From: Turnera subulata
Taxonomy: Eukaryota; Streptophyta; Magnoliopsida; Malpighiales; Passifloraceae
Assembly (NCBI GenBank): GCA_028386065.3
Contig: JAKUCV010007769.1
Coordinates: 52,757 to 116,756, forward strand
DNA length: 64,000 bases
Direction of reading: 5' to 3'
Position numbers and translations under genes: made by a program. Under the pieces are notes generated by a model. That model did not search any database and was not told the origin of the DNA. It was given only the letters and a program-made list of their open reading frames with translations. This document shows positions 22,097 through 34,110 of the stretch, one piece after another. The first letter of the stretch is position 1. Each line of letters starts with the position of its first letter.

Positions 22097-22400
22097 TGCC
22101 AGCGACCATGCCATGGGCGCTGTACTGGGACAGCGAAAAGATGGAAAGCTTCATGTCATCTATTACGCCAGCCATACGCTGGATGATACCCAGCTCAACT
22201 ATGCCACTACTGAGAAGGAGTTGCTGGCCGTGTTCATACTGACCATGCTGCTCTGCGATACTTCTTGACCAAGAAGGAGGCTAAGCTCCGCCTCATCCAC
22301 TCGATCCTTCTCCTTCAAGAATTCGATTTGGAGATCAGAGACAAGAAGGGAACAGAAAATGTGGTGGCAGATCATCTTTCTCCCAATGTTCTAAATCAGG
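22086..22400 (+). pseudogene. Athila-1 RNase H
   Basis: Thr-Asp-Ala-Ser-Asp-x-Ala-x-Gly-Ala-Val-Leu-Gly at 22095 and Glu-Lys-Glu-Leu-Leu-Ala near 22216 are the catalytic blocks of gypsy RNase H. A gap of several dozen residues and a frameshift follow near 22250. The Lys-Lys-Glu-Ala-Lys block and Ala-Asp-His-Leu-Ser end the domain. Confidence 0.85.
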
Positions 22401-23852
22401 AATATTCACCATTGGATGAGCCCCCTATCAATGATCAATTGCCGGATGAGTTATTAGTGGCTGCAGTGCATGCTGTCTGGGCAACACGACCCGCTGACAC
22501 TGTTTTCAGACCCGATTATCCACGGTATGCACAGTATGTGAATTACACAGTATGTGGTGTCCTTCCCCCTGATATCAACTATAATCAAAAGAAGAAATTC
22601 TTATCTGATATCAAGCACTACTACTATGATGAGCCAGACTTGTTCAAACGCTGTGGAGATGGTCTTATTCGTAAATGCCTACCTGAATAATCCCACAAGA
22701 CTGTCCTAGCCAGTATCCATCAGACCCCTTAATGGAGGACATTATGGAGCTCAAAAGACGGCAATCAAGGTGCTTCACTCTTGTTTTTTTGTTTACTATC
22801 TTCAAAGATGCTCGAGAATTTGTGAAGTCTTGTGATCGTTGCCAGTGCCATGAAGGTCCGCAACATGGGCGGCTGTTTGTCGAACCCTTTGATGTATGGG
22901 GTATTGACTTCATGGGTCTTTTTCCTTCCTCACATTCACACCAGTACATCCTGGTAGCTGTGGACTACGTGACCAAGTAGGTTGAAGCTATTGCATCTCC
23001 AACTAATGATGCCTCTGTTGTTACTCGATTCTTGAAGAAGAATATTTTTACATGGTTTGGTGTTCCAAGGGTCATTATTAGTGATGGAGAATCCCATTTT
23101 TGCACAAGCTATTTGGGGCGTTGTTGAAGCATTATGGGGTCACACATCGGGTTGAAACACCCTATCACCCTCAAACCAGCGGTCAAGTGGAAGTTTCAAA
23201 TAGGGAGATCAAGCGTATCATGGAGAAAACTTTCAGCACCACCCGCAAGGACTGGTCCATAAAGCTAGATGACGCGATGTGGGCTTATAGGACGGCCTAC
23301 AAGACCCCTATTGGTACCACCCCTTATAGATTGGTGTGTGGGAAGTCTTGCCACTTACCAGTGGAGTTGGAGCATAGAGCATATTGGGCAATCAAGGCCC
23401 TTAACTTCAATGACAAGGCAGCAGACGCTGCCAGGCTGCTCTAGCTCAATAAGAATGAAGAAATATGCCTTGAGGATTATGAGAATAATAAAATTTACAA
23501 GGAAAGGTCCAAAAGGTGGCATGATAGGAACATCCTCAGAAGGCAATTCGGGGCGGGTGAACAGGTACTGCTGTTCAATTTTCGGCTGAAGCTATTCCCT
23601 GGAAAATTTTGCTTACGCTGTGCAGGACCCTACACGGTAGTAACTATTTTTCCCCATGGTGTTGTTGAATTCCGAAAGGGGGATCATCCCCCTTTCAAAG
23701 TCATTCATCAACGGCTAAAGCGTTATTTTCCCAATGCCCCGATTGATGAGCTGCTGGTTGCTTCACTAGCAGCGCCTGCTGTTGAGTGCCCTGCTTTTTG
23801 TCCAGCAACAAGACGTAAAAGAAGCGCTGCTCGGGAGACAACCCAAGGGTAA
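22400..23852 (+). pseudogene. Athila-1 integrase with GPY/F tail
   Basis: The zinc-binding Cys-Asp-Arg-Cys is at about 22834. The core follows: Trp-Gly-Ile-Asp-Phe-Met-Gly near 22900, Ile-Ile-Ser-Asp-Gly near 23074 and Val-Ser-Asn-Arg-Glu near 23192, the DD35E triad region. A GPY/F block (Gly-Pro-Tyr-Thr-Val-Val) is at about 23627. Stops at 22688, 22978 (Trp codon to TAG) and 23443, plus frameshifts, disable it. It ends with a Lys/Arg-rich tail and TAA near 23850. Confidence 0.88.
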
Positions 23853-24017
23853 GTTTTAATGTTTTTAGTACATCCCATTTCTTTTCACTTTGTTTGGGTT
23901 TTTTTTGCTGGTCTTCTGCAGCCTTAAAAAGTAGAAAAATCAGAAAATACCATAAGGACAAGGATTTGAAGGACTACAGCACGCGCTGTTGCTATTTTTG
24001 CACACATCGACATCCAC

Positions 24018-24032
24018 AGAAGCCACTTAAAC
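24018..24032. repeat. LINE-3 target duplication, left copy
   Basis: AGAAGCCACTTAAAC here recurs exactly at 30194-30208. The second Athila copy has the related sequence AGAAGCATACTTAAC at the equivalent place (near 45381), confirming that this was uninterrupted Athila sequence. Confidence 0.93.
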
Positions 24033-24153
24033 GAAATAATGCATAGTGAAGCTAGCCAAAGATTAGTGGTGAAAGCGCGTGGTTTTCTCTCAAATAGAAA
24101 GTGCGATTTAGAACCTTCCTTTTAGGGTTCCATCGCCTTGGTGGTTCCCCACC

Positions 24154-25977
24154 ATGGCTGCTGAGGCTGGCACTACTCTAGTGGGTAACGAAAGTGAGGG
24201 ATTGAAGGAAGAGGAGGATGCGAGGGAACGCAGCTCCAAGAAGGTGAGGTTCAAGGATGGGGTGGCTTGCTCGAGTGGAGCAGGTAGTGACCGAGTGAGA
24301 CATGGGGACGGTGGACGGCCGGAACAGGGCCAAAAAAGGAAGACCTCCTACAAGGATCTTCTTATTGGAGAATCTTTTGAGGAGGCTGAGATGGAGGAGA
24401 TCGCAGCTGCTCAGGAGGAGGAAAATGCTGATATTGTGTTTGATTCTGGCGAGGAGGAGGAGGACCCTGAATGTCCTCACATCCAACTCTTGGCAGCAGA
24501 GAAGATCCGCTTGTACTGCCAGTGGAAGCTTGCGCTCACTGTGAAAGTCCTTGGGAAGAAGGTAGGGTACCGGTTCCTCCACAATAGGCTCTCCTACCTT
24601 TTTTCACCGAGGAGGCCTTTCACCCTTGCAGGTCTGGGCAACGACTACTTTGTAGTTCGTTTTGCATGCCAGAAGGACTATGATGCTGCTCTTACAGGAG
24701 GCCCCTGGACAGTTGCTGACCACTACTTGATGGTCCGACAGTGGCAACTGAATTTTGACCCCTATGGAGCATCGATTGAGAGGGTCGCTGTGTGGGTCCA
24801 AATCCCTGATCTTAACATCGAATATTATGGTAAGCCTATGCTCATGAGAATTGGGAGTAAGCTGGGACAGGCTGTCAAGGTGGATCCTACAACATTAAGG
24901 ACTGATCGACAACAATTTGCGAAGCTCTGTATCGAGGTAGACCTCTCTAAGCCATTGCTTGCTAAATTCAAAATGGGTCGACGAGTGTGGAGGGCGGAAT
25001 ATGAGGGGCTTCATCTGGTGTGCTTTGGGTGTGGACTGTATGGGCACAAAGAAGAGTTATGTCCGAATAGGCGAGAGGGACAAGACCCAAGTGAAGCAGT
25101 GGTGACCAACCATCAACCTCTGAAGCAGACATGGAGGCCGGGTGCGCCTGTCCCCAAAGTGAGACCTGAAGCATATGAGCCTTGAGGTAAGTGGATGCTT
25201 GTACAGAAGAAAACTCATAATCGAAGGGCCCCTTTACCCCAATAGGGAGTTGAAACTTCTAAGTCGCGGTTTGAGGTGCTTGATGGATTGGATGACGATG
25301 ATGGTACTGCAGTAGGTCATACGAATGCTATTCCAGGACCCCCTATCAATGCTAACCAGAGAGCTCCCGTTAGTGTTTCTACTAGAGGCAATCATACAAG
25401 AGAACAGATGGTAGAAGGTGGGGTAGTAAAAAGGATCACCACTCTGTTGGGCAAGCTAGTAATAAGGGGAGGAAGGGCAAGGAGAAAGTGAAGTGATCTA
25501 CAGCCACTATCACATAGGTAGGGGCCAATGTGCCAGAAGGAGAGATTGGGGGTACCTGATGAAATGCAGGAGGATGTCCCATGGACTATAATGGCGAATA
25601 CTGTGCTTCCCTTGCACGATTAAACCAATCTGCCGCCCCAACCACAAGCCCCTCTTAGTAAAGGACCGAGAGTCAATAGTAAGTCAGTCATAGTAGGAGG
25701 TGAGGCAAAGGGGTTGGAAGCGACTAACCTCACACACCCGCTCCAGACTGATGGGCTTTCGTCTTCCCCCTCACATGAGTAGGAGGTGAGTGGGAACAGA
25801 ATAGTGGAGGAGGACCCCCATACGAAGAAGCCTCCCGACCCAGACGGGGAGGCAAATTGTATGTCTGAAGATGATACATGCACGAGTGATGATGCTGGAT
25901 ATGCTATGGTGTGTGAAATACATAGTCAGAAGACAGTGTTTAGCAACTCAGCTAACACTATGGATTTGAAGGCCTAA
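24154..25977 (+). pseudogene. LINE-3 ORF1 (DUF4283 and CCHC knuckle)
   Basis: ATG at 24154 starts 343 codons with an acidic N-terminus, then the DUF4283-type domain (around residues 110-250, including Gly-Gly-Pro-Trp and Val-Ala-Val-Trp-Val-Gln-Ile-Pro). A knuckle Cys-Phe-Gly-Cys-x4-His-x4-Cys lies near residue 290. A TGA at 25183 stops it, but the same phase continues through further stops to about 25977, so the original protein was near 600 residues. The role in the family is RNA binding in the ribonucleoprotein. ORF2 follows in the same phase. Confidence 0.85.
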
Positions 25978-26010
25978 CTGGGTAAAGGTACATCTTTTAT
26001 AAATACAATT

Positions 26011-26695
26011 TTGATGATAAGTACAATTATTTATTGGAACTTCCGAGGAGCCAGGAGTAAAAGGTTCCGCAGCATTTTGAAAGACAACATGGCTTTATGT
26101 CTCCCTGACTTAGTAGTTTTGGCTGAACCCAAGATCAGTGGAGATTGCGCAGAAAGAGTAGTGAGGAGTTTGGGTTTACACTGGGTTGCTAGAGTAGATG
26201 CAACTAGTTTCTCTGGTGGCTTGTGGCTATTAAGTAGAGAGGAAGGTGCGGAAGTTGAAGTTCTACTCACCACCCAACATCTCATCCATCTTAAGATTAG
26301 GGGTACTAATAATATGGATTGGTTTTTGTCAAGCACTTATGTCAACCCTGATCGAGAATTGATGGACGAATTTTGGGCCCAATTACAATGTATTGGAGAT
26401 AAAATGGTAGCCCGTGGGCTGTCGTTGGGGATTTTAATGACTTCTTGATGGCAGAGGAAAAGAGAGGAAGAGCTCCACCAGATTTGAGCAGATGCGGTCA
26501 GTTCAGACAGAGAATGGATGACTGCAACCTTTTTGATGCAGGGGCTGTGGGGCTGAAGTTTACATGGCATGGACCCAAAAGGCCAGGCATAGGAAGAGTG
26601 TTTGAAAGATTGGATCGTGTGCTATGTAATAGAGAGTGGAGCTTGGTTTTCACGGATGCAGTTATGAGGAACTTGTCCGGGTTAAATTAGACCAT
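26011..26695 (+). pseudogene. LINE-3 ORF2 endonuclease
   Basis: The domain opens Ile-Ile-Tyr-Trp-Asn-Phe-Arg-Gly-Ala-Arg, with Ala-Glu-Pro-Lys supplying the catalytic Glu and Gly-Asp-Phe-Asn-Asp near 26427. A frameshift falls at about 26425, after which Phe-Thr-Trp-His-Gly and Arg-x-Phe-Glu-Arg-Leu-Asp-Arg-Val-Leu follow in another frame. TAG at 26688 ends the readable part. This is the AP-like nuclease that opens the target for priming. Confidence 0.86.
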
Positions 26696-28600
26696 CATCT
26701 TGTGCTATTAACACTGAGACTGGACCTGAACCAACCTAAGGGAGAACGACCGTTTAGATTTGAAGTAGCTTGGTTCCTTCATGAAGCACTGTCTGCTTTT
26801 GTCCGAGATAATTAGAGGAACGAAGAGGATCTCTGTGAGGCCTTATCCATGCTAAGGGAAAAACTTCAAGTCTGGAACAAACAAGTGTTTGGAAACATCT
26901 TCCAATGCAAAAGAAAGTTGATCGCTAGATTAGGAGGGATCCAAGCTGCTCTTGCTAGCAAGCCCAACCCTTTCTTATTCAAACTGGAGAAGCGGCTTCA
27001 AAGCGAGTATGAAGAAGTGTTAGAACAAGAGGAGACCATATGGCATCAGAAATCCCGAATCAAATGGCTAGTGGAAGGAGATTGGAATACACGATTCTTC
27101 CACCTGTCGACGGTCTTGAGAAGGAAGAGAAACAGCATTGAAGCACTTAAAGGGGAGGATGGAGCATGGACTTGGGATGATAGGCAGATGAATGGGCTGG
27201 CTGTCAAGTTTTTTGAAGAACTATATACTGCAGAACCTGGGGAGAGATTAGCTCTGAGAACTAATTCGTAGTTTCCCCCACTGTTACCGCATGAGCTTGC
27301 TGGACTCCAAAGGAAGATTTCAAGGAAGGATGTGTATGAAGCCGTATTCTAGATGGGGCCGCTAAAAGCCCCAGGGCCGAATGGATTCCAAGCAAATTTT
27401 TTACAATCCCAATGGTGTACAGTCGGAAAGAGCTTAACCAAGTATGTGATTGATTTTTTTGAAGGGAAGGGAGGTCTTAGGAAATCTAACAAGACTTACC
27501 CTGTACTGATTCCCAAAGTCTCTCAGCCTGAGAGTATTCGCCAATTTCGGCCAATCAGCCTCTGCAACGTAGATTATAAGGTGATTTCTAAAGTACTGGT
27601 TAACTTGATCAAGCCCCTACTACCTAGACTAATTAGTGAGAACCAGAGCAACTTTATTGAGGGGAGGCAGAATACTGATAACGTCATTATAGCTCAAGAA
27701 CTCATGCATTCAATGAAAGGGACCAAGAAAAAGATGAAACATATGACTATCAAGATTGATCTTGAGAAAGCCTATTATAGGCTGGACTGGAGCTTTATTG
27801 AGAGCGTGCTGAGGGAGATTGGTCTGCCTGAGGCTCTCGGCAAATTGATCATGGCTTGTATCACCAGTACGTCTATGCAGTTGTTGTGGAACGACAATAT
27901 TTCCCAGGCTTTCAAAACATCCAGGGAAATCAGACAAGGGGACCCCTATCACCGTACATCTTTGTTATGTGCATGGAGAAACTATCCCACCTCATTCATG
28001 ATGCTGTCCAGACAAGAGAATGGCTGCCCTTCCAAGTCACAGTGAATGGTCCAAGAATTTCTCACCTACTGTTTGCTGACGACCTAATTTTGTATGCTCA
28101 AGCGTCATCGCAACAGGTCCGAGTTGTTCGAAAATGTCTAGATTTTTTGTGTGCAATGTCTGGGCAGAAGGTTAGTGGGAACAAGTCTCGAGTTAGGTTT
28201 TCAGAGAACATCCTAGCCGTGGAGGCTAGAAGACTTGCTGAAGAAAGTTGGTTTATTCTAATGAAAGACCTTGGGAACTATCTTGGAGTTCCTTTGCTTC
28301 ACAAAAGAGTGACTAAGCAGAAATACTGGGGAGTGGTAGTGAGGGTCCAACAGAACCTGGCTCAGTGGAAGGTTGAAAATCTGTCAATTGTGGGAAGGGT
28401 CACCCTATGTATATCTGTCCTTAATGCTATCCCTGGGTACACAATGCAGAGTACTAAGCTACCCATTGGAGTGTGTGAGAAGATCGATGCCGTATGCAGG
28501 GGATTCTTATTGAGGGATTCAGACCAAAAGAAAATTGTCCATCTTGTTAGATGGGAGGAGGTCTGCCAGCCAAAAAGGCTAGGTGGACTGGGAATCTAGG
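26696..28600 (+). pseudogene. LINE-3 reverse transcriptase
   Basis: Blocks in order: Ile-Lys-Trp-Leu-Val-Glu-Gly-Asp-Trp-Asn-Thr-Arg-Phe-Phe (27060), Lys-Ala-Pro-Gly-Pro-Asn-Gly-Phe (27366), Phe-Arg-Pro-Ile-Ser-Leu-Cys-Asn-Val (27545), Lys-Ile-Asp-Leu-Glu-Lys-Ala-Tyr (27753) and the catalytic Phe-Ala-Asp-Asp-Leu-Ile-Leu (28074). The thumb block Leu-Ser-Ile-Val-Gly-Arg-Val-Thr comes last. A frameshift near 27950 and stops at 27269, 27351 and 28598 break it. Confidence 0.9.
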
Positions 28601-28699
28601 AGATGCAACCATGCAATGAGGCATACCTCCTCAAACTAGCATGGTTAATTAATACTGATTAGACAAGACTCTAGGTCTAGGTAATCCTTGCCAAGTACT

Positions 28700-29595
28700 G
28701 GAAATACACGGATGAGGGGTGGACAATGGAGAAGGCCCATGATTCTTCTCATTTATGGCGTAATTTGAGGAAAGTCTGGGACAAGCTGGGTGACGAGATG
28801 CGATGGGTAATTGCAAGTGGAGAGCAAGTAGATTTTTTGGGGGATAAGTGGATTGAGGGTATGAAGTCCATCAGTGAGGAATTAGAATGGCCACCTGATG
28901 TGGAGGAACGACATGAGAAACTGTCTGGTTTTGTAGATCACGGGGGGAAATGGGATTTTGGGAGGCTCAATTCTATGCTCCCTTCCAATATTGTCCAGAG
29001 AATTATAGCAATCCACTCACTGGAGCATAATACAGAGGATTCCTTGGTGTGGGATCAGGGAGAAAAAGGACTATTTTCAGTTAAGTCTGCGTATAAGCTC
29101 GTGGCAGGAGAGTAGTGGGATAAGGAGAGGAAGCTGTGGAGACTAATTTGGACCTGGCCAGGACTTGAGAGAATCAAGACCTTCCTGTGGATTGTAGGCC
29201 ACGATCGTCCGTTGACCAATGAGCAAAGAAAGAGAAGACATATGAGCCAAGAGGAAGAGTGCCCCACTTTTAAGCAACATACAGAGAGCACCCTGCATGT
29301 ATTATGGGATTGCGAGGAAGTAAGGAGGATATGGTCAGCCTTCCTTCCGCCATCCCTCCAGAGGAGAAACTTCTTTTTGGCCCCTCTGGATGTATGGCTA
29401 GAGGAGAACTTAAACCAAAGTAGCATAGCGGGGACGCAGGGTCAATGGGCTCTAATTTTTGGTGTTGTTGTGTGGTTTCTTTGGAGGTTCAGAAACAATA
29501 GGTTATTTAATCCCAACATCCTCAACCATTCAGCTGAGGATTCAGTAAGAGCTATTAAGCTCTTCCTTGAGGACTTGAAGACTAGTAGTAGTTGA
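28700..29595 (+). pseudogene. LINE-3 zf-RVT region
   Basis: It contains Phe-Leu-Gly-Asp-Lys-Trp-Ile (28838), Asp-Ser-Leu-Val-Trp-Asp, then Lys-Thr-Phe-Leu-Trp-Ile (29178) and a Cys-Pro-x3-Gln-His-x-Glu-x-Thr-Leu-His-x4-Cys zinc-binding block (29262-29312), with Trp-Phe-Leu-Trp-Arg-Phe-Arg-Asn-Asn towards the end. A TAG near 29113 divides it. Confidence 0.85.
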
Positions 29596-29639
29596 GCAGG
29601 GAGGACTTCAAATTATCGGGAGGAGATCCTGATTTCATA

Positions 29640-30149
29640 GCGAAGACCGCGAGAGGGGTGGATCCGCCTCAACACGGATGGAGCGAGTAGGGGGAACCCA
29701 GGACCAGCTGGAATTGTGGGTGTACTGCAGGATTGGGAAAGGAAATTCATCCATGCTTTTTCGGGAGGAGTGGGTTGGTGTAATGCACTGAAGGCCGAGA
29801 TTGGACGCTGAAAGTCGGGGTAGAAATAGCTTAGGAACTAGGGGTGAGGCAAGTAGAGTTGGAGGTGGACTCTACTTCGGCGGCCATGGTTATCACCAAG
29901 CTGGCACGTGCAAGAAATGACCTTGGGGTCTTGTGTAGGAAGATCCATGAGCTACTAACTAGGAACTGGATAGTTAGGATAAACACTATCTACATAGAAG
30001 CGAACGCTTGTGCAGATTGGTTCGCAAACAATGGTATACTTTTGTTGGGTAGGGTAGATAGATTTTGTGTGCCTTGTGGCGAGGTAGAGGCACTGCTACT
30101 AGCTAATTTTGTGGGTGCTGGTAGCTCAGGTTTTGTATGTAATAGATAG
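29640..30149 (+). pseudogene. LINE-3 RNase H domain
   Basis: The start Gly-Trp-Ile-Arg-Leu-Asn-Thr-Asp-Gly-Ala-Ser-Arg-Gly-Asn-Pro-Gly-Pro-Ala-Gly is the classic first strand with the catalytic Asp. Ala-Glu follows in the helix, and Glu-Val-Asp-Ser near 29865 supplies another acidic residue. It ends at TAG 30147-30149. A frameshift between about 29810 and 29844 separates the halves. This domain degrades the RNA template strand. Confidence 0.88.
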
Positions 30150-30193
30150 TTTGTATTGTTAGGCCTTTGGCCCCTTCACTAACCAAAAAAAAG

Positions 30194-30208
30194 AGAAGCC
30201 ACTTAAAC
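30194..30208. repeat. LINE-3 target duplication, right copy
   Basis: AGAAGCCACTTAAAC, identical to 24018-24032, directly after the A-rich 3' end of the LINE. Confidence 0.93.
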
Positions 30209-30638
30209 TCTTCTTTTATTTTTTCTGCTCTACAAGTCCTGTTGGGTGCATCATACACCTTGCGTGCTAAATGTCCATCATACCCTTGCATCCATGTATT
30301 TTTCATATCATGAAAGCACGTGCCAAAATAAGTTTAGGGAAGAAAAACAAAATTTTGCAGCAGACACAGTTCAAGCAGCAGTGTCATCATGGACATAAAA
30401 TTTGGGATTTTAGATATTTCGGGTTGAAGAATTTCTGGGGCATTTCTCTTGGCGGTTAAGTTCTCTTTCCCCATTAACTCCACCCACTATCCATCCCCCT
30501 TGAATTTCTCCATTTTCCAACACCCAGACGCCCACCAACATCATCATTACCTCTCCCTCTTTTCTAACAACTCGCCGCCCACACACTCTCTCTCCCTTCT
30601 CTCTCTCACACTCGATACCATCCTCACCAAATCCCTAA
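30209..30638 (+). other. Athila-1 spacer between pol and third ORF
   Basis: After the LINE this resumes Athila sequence shared with the second copy near 45385-45475 (both have CCATCATACCC or CCGTTATACCC followed by TGCATCCATG). From about 30340 it diverges from the second copy, which lacks the third ORF. No coding sequence was recognised. Confidence 0.6.
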
Positions 30639-33600
30639 CCCCCAAATCTTCCCTTTACTTCCTCCACCACGGCCGACGGCGAGCAAACCTCTACCACCAT
30701 TCCCTTCACTACACCACCGTCTTCCAACTCCGCCACAACCCACCAGACCACCATCGCCGCTGCCCCACCACCCACACACACAACCCCTACTACTATAGTA
30801 GCCACCCCCACCTCTGCTGTTGCAGCCACCCAAACAACAACCACCCCACTCACTACTACCACACTACTCACCGACACCAACAATCACCTTACACCTATGC
30901 TATCTGATGCCTCTTCCTCTCTCCGTGACCAAACACCGCCGCCACCGCGCCGCTCTCTCTGATAACTTCTAAATGTTAGTGTTTTTATGATGGTTTTGAA
31001 TGACCTTTTCTATGTATTCTTGATCGATTATGTGTATAATCTTTATATTATTGTGTTTTTTTATAAATTATGTCAATTAGTACTTCAATTTTTCTGATTA
31101 AGTGTTTTTATCAGGAATTTATCGTTTTTATTGAAGAATGGAAGTTTTTTAGTCAAGTTTGGAAACCAGATCCAATTTAGGAAACTTTTTGCAGTGCGCT
31201 CAACCGACTATTTTGAAGCTTTAGGGAGTTCTAGGCATCGAAATTAAGTGAGACCAATTGGAGACAAAACTAAACTTCCAGAGATTTTTATGGATTAAAT
31301 TTCATATTTTTTGGACGAGTCTACGAGGATCAGTAATTATTTTTATCTAGCCCAGGATGCAGATTTTTCTGTGCCGACCCAGGCCCAGATTTTTGGCAAT
31401 ATCTTGAGCTGCAGAAGTCCAATTGAAGAGTTCTTTTTATGAAACGAAAGCTAAGAGAATTATCTAGGGCTTTATAGAAGGGAAAAAGGCCCAGTTCGGA
31501 CGTATTCTAGGAGTTAAGTGGCATGCCAGTTTTGGGTCAGAAAACAGGTAAAAGTCCAACTTTGAGCGCAAGTCAAGAATTCAATTTCCATTCAAAGAAG
31601 GAGAGTCCCACCGACTTCGAGCAGGTAGAGGCAGTATAAAAGGACGTCCTAGGTCGACATATTTAGGAGGCAGAAGTCAGAGGGTAAAGCTCTGCCGAAT
31701 TGGTTAGTTATTAGGTCACACACACTAGTAGGGTTAGGGTTTTCACTCTTTTGGTTCCTCTAGGTGGTGTCGAATTCCTTATCCAATTTCCAAGGTTATT
31801 CCCCACAACAATTCAAAGTTTTTCCAGCAAGATTTGAAGGTTCAAATTCATAGAATCACCAGTTCAATTGCAGCAGAAATCGTCACCAGAGGAGCACAAG
31901 TCAACGCCATCATCACCAACACAAATCGGCTACCTGACTTCACTACTCTCTCTTTTATTCGATTCTCGTTCTGTTTAATTGTTTACTTGATTAATTCTTG
32001 TGAGATTTTGATGATTTGCTATTTTATTATGATGAACCAATTCTCTAATCTAGGATTAGGGATGTAGCCAATTACTTCTATGGTTTTATTATCTACGGAT
32101 TGATGTTTATTCAATTGATTGTGTTGACTGTTCAATCTCTGTGTTCCGAATTTACCTATCTACTTTGGATTGATTCTTATTGATTGCAACATGCGAGAGC
32201 TGCGTGATTTATATGATGATACCTAGAAGAACATAGATTGATTGATGCTAAAATATGCGAGAGCTGATAGTTTCTTAGGGCTTGATTGATTGTTTTGTGC
32301 TTAATGAGTTCAGTATTGATGCTAGGCTATGCGAGAGCTAGGTAGTAATCTTTGCTGAATATTTGATACAACATGCGAGAGCTGAGGATTAAGACATTAG
32401 AAACAATTTCCCAAAATCATACATCAATAGGAGAAATTAACATCCATGCATAATAAACCTAGATAGTAATTGTGTGAACCCCGATTTCCTAGATTGCTTT
32501 AGATATTGATACAACTTCACTTTAGATTAAGTTTGAAATTTTATTTCTTTGCTTTCTAGCCTAGTCGACATCGCCCTACACCATCTTTAATTTGATTTGC
32601 CTAGATAATCATAAGTTATGATATTAGGTAGTACTTATTTCCCATGTTTCGTGGATCGACCTTGATTAGACTACTACACTACATAGTACACTGTGCGCTT
32701 GCAGCTAACAATCACTGCGTTTACTCGTGAGTTATTTGTGTGTTGTGTTGTGAATTGATCAAGAATTATAAATCTAAAAAAGTCACGCGTAAATAAAACG
32801 CATCACTCTCCCACAGGAGGGCAATGAGCTGGTAAATCCCAGCGATGAGGCCACCCCACCCGATGCTGCTCTCCCTCCTCGCACCACCGGCACTCGCAAG
32901 AGTAGCCGCACCGCCACCCGATCGCTTCCTAAAGCGCGAGGGCAAGCGCAAGGTCTCAGAGTCCTCCCCTCCAATCAATAGCGAGAATCGGAGCACTGTC
33001 TCAGTGCTCCGTTACCCCTGCTTCTGGATGCAGCGGCCGCTGTATGCAGCTAGCGAGTGTTGGCGTGGAGGTCGTTAAAACAGCGCCCGCTGCTCCGAAG
33101 CCACCTGTACCGCTCAAGTTCGTCAGTAATGCCCACCGCGACCAGCATGCGCTGCAGGCCCCTAAGGAGGTTCTCAATTCTCGGTTCTTCGATAAGGGGA
33201 CCCACTTTGCTTATAAATTTCATCCCCTTGTTGATGAATTGTTTGCGGCTGTTGGTTGGACTCAGTTTGCGGGTATGTATCAGTCCACCTACCCAGCGCT
33301 CACCCGTGAATTTTATGGAAGCTTCGCCCTAATTTTGGGTGACAGCATCGCAGGGGCTGCGGAGTCCATCACTTTTCGGTTGGACAATCGCTCTCACAGT
33401 ATAACTCTGTCAGAATTCAACTCTTTGTTCGGCTTTCCTGATGATGGCCTGTGGGCGCTACCACCAGAGTATAATGCACAGGCAGCTTGGGCTGAGATCT
33501 CCACTGACGGGCTGAAGTACAGTCCCTCCTACTCCCCTGCCACCTCTCTCAAGGATCTCATGTTGAAATATGTGCACAATGTCCTCACCCTTACAATCTT

Positions 33601-34110
33601 TTGCCGCAGTAGCAGCAAGACAGTGGTGGCTGGCAATGAGTTATTCTTCATGTGGTGTTGTATCCATCGCCGACCGATCAATGTGGGAAGCTACCTATTT
33701 GCCCGATTCGACCACCATTTGAAGATGACCTATTTGGGGTGCGCTGGCTTCATCACGCATTGGCGGAACGTTTTGGGATTGATCTGTCCAAGTATGATGC
33801 AATTCAGGAGATCACCATGTGCGAACAGACTGAGGCTCTGAATTTCCTTGGTTTGTTTCCTTCAGACAAGCCAAAACCAGCGTCTGCTGCTCCTGGGAGC
33901 TCAGCCACCGCGGTCGCTGCCTCTGGTTCCTCCTCTACTGCGGTGGCTACTGCTGCGGACTTGGTGACGCTGCAGCAACACTTTGATGCCCGATTCCAGA
34001 CGCTGCAGGACACTCTTGGGCGCAGTTGCGCAAGATTGTCAGCCTCCTGTTTGACCTCCAGGATCGACTGCCCAAGGATGACCCCTGATGATTTAGCTGC
34101 CCATTCATGA
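30639..34110 (+). pseudogene. Athila-1 third ORF (env-position ORF), split by solo LTR
   Basis: Before the LTR, 30639-30959 is open in one frame and encodes a Thr/Pro/Ala-rich stretch without a clear start codon. After the LTR, 32811 onward continues in the same phase when the LTR and one CTCTC copy are ignored. It leads into a globular part (33044-33841 and then the 33652 frame) that resembles the putative plant transposon protein domain found 3' of pol in Athila elements. Frameshifts lie near 32970 and 33700-33800. The function of this ORF is unproven; it sits where some relatives carry an envelope-like gene. Confidence 0.7.
30960..32805 (+). mobile_element. Solo LTR, 1846 bp
   Basis: The segment starts TGATAACTTC and ends ACGCATCA (TG...CA) and is flanked by perfect 5-bp repeats CTCTC (30955-30959 and 32806-32810). 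It has no internal element domains, so it is a solo LTR left by LTR-LTR recombination. The text around 32560-32720 resembles ends of Athila/Tat-group LTRs. It interrupts the third ORF of Athila-1. Confidence 0.9.

Larger units (their letters stand above)
24033..30193 (+). mobile_element. Full-length L1-type LINE with RNase H (LINE-3)
   Basis: A perfect 15-bp target duplication, a short 5' leader, ORF1 (24154-about 25977), ORF2 (from 26011) and a terminal A-rich tail (AACCAAAAAAAAG) define a complete element of 6161 bp. ORF2 has endonuclease, RT, zf-RVT and a C-terminal RNase H, as in RNase H-bearing plant L1 elements. Several stops and frameshifts make it inactive, but it is intact in structure. 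It lies in the 3' non-coding part of Athila-1. Confidence 0.94.

Noticed and set aside
30449..30907. His- and Tyr-rich plus-strand ORF of 152 codons, and Gly/Val-rich minus ORFs
   Set aside because: They are alternative frames of the Thr/Pro-rich stretch of the Athila third ORF, whose phase matches the part after the solo LTR.
30974..32713. Alternative solo LTR boundaries TGTTAG...CTAACA
   Set aside because: The ends are a nice inverted pair but have no target duplication; TGATAAC...CGCATCA with perfect CTCTC repeats and restored phase fits better.
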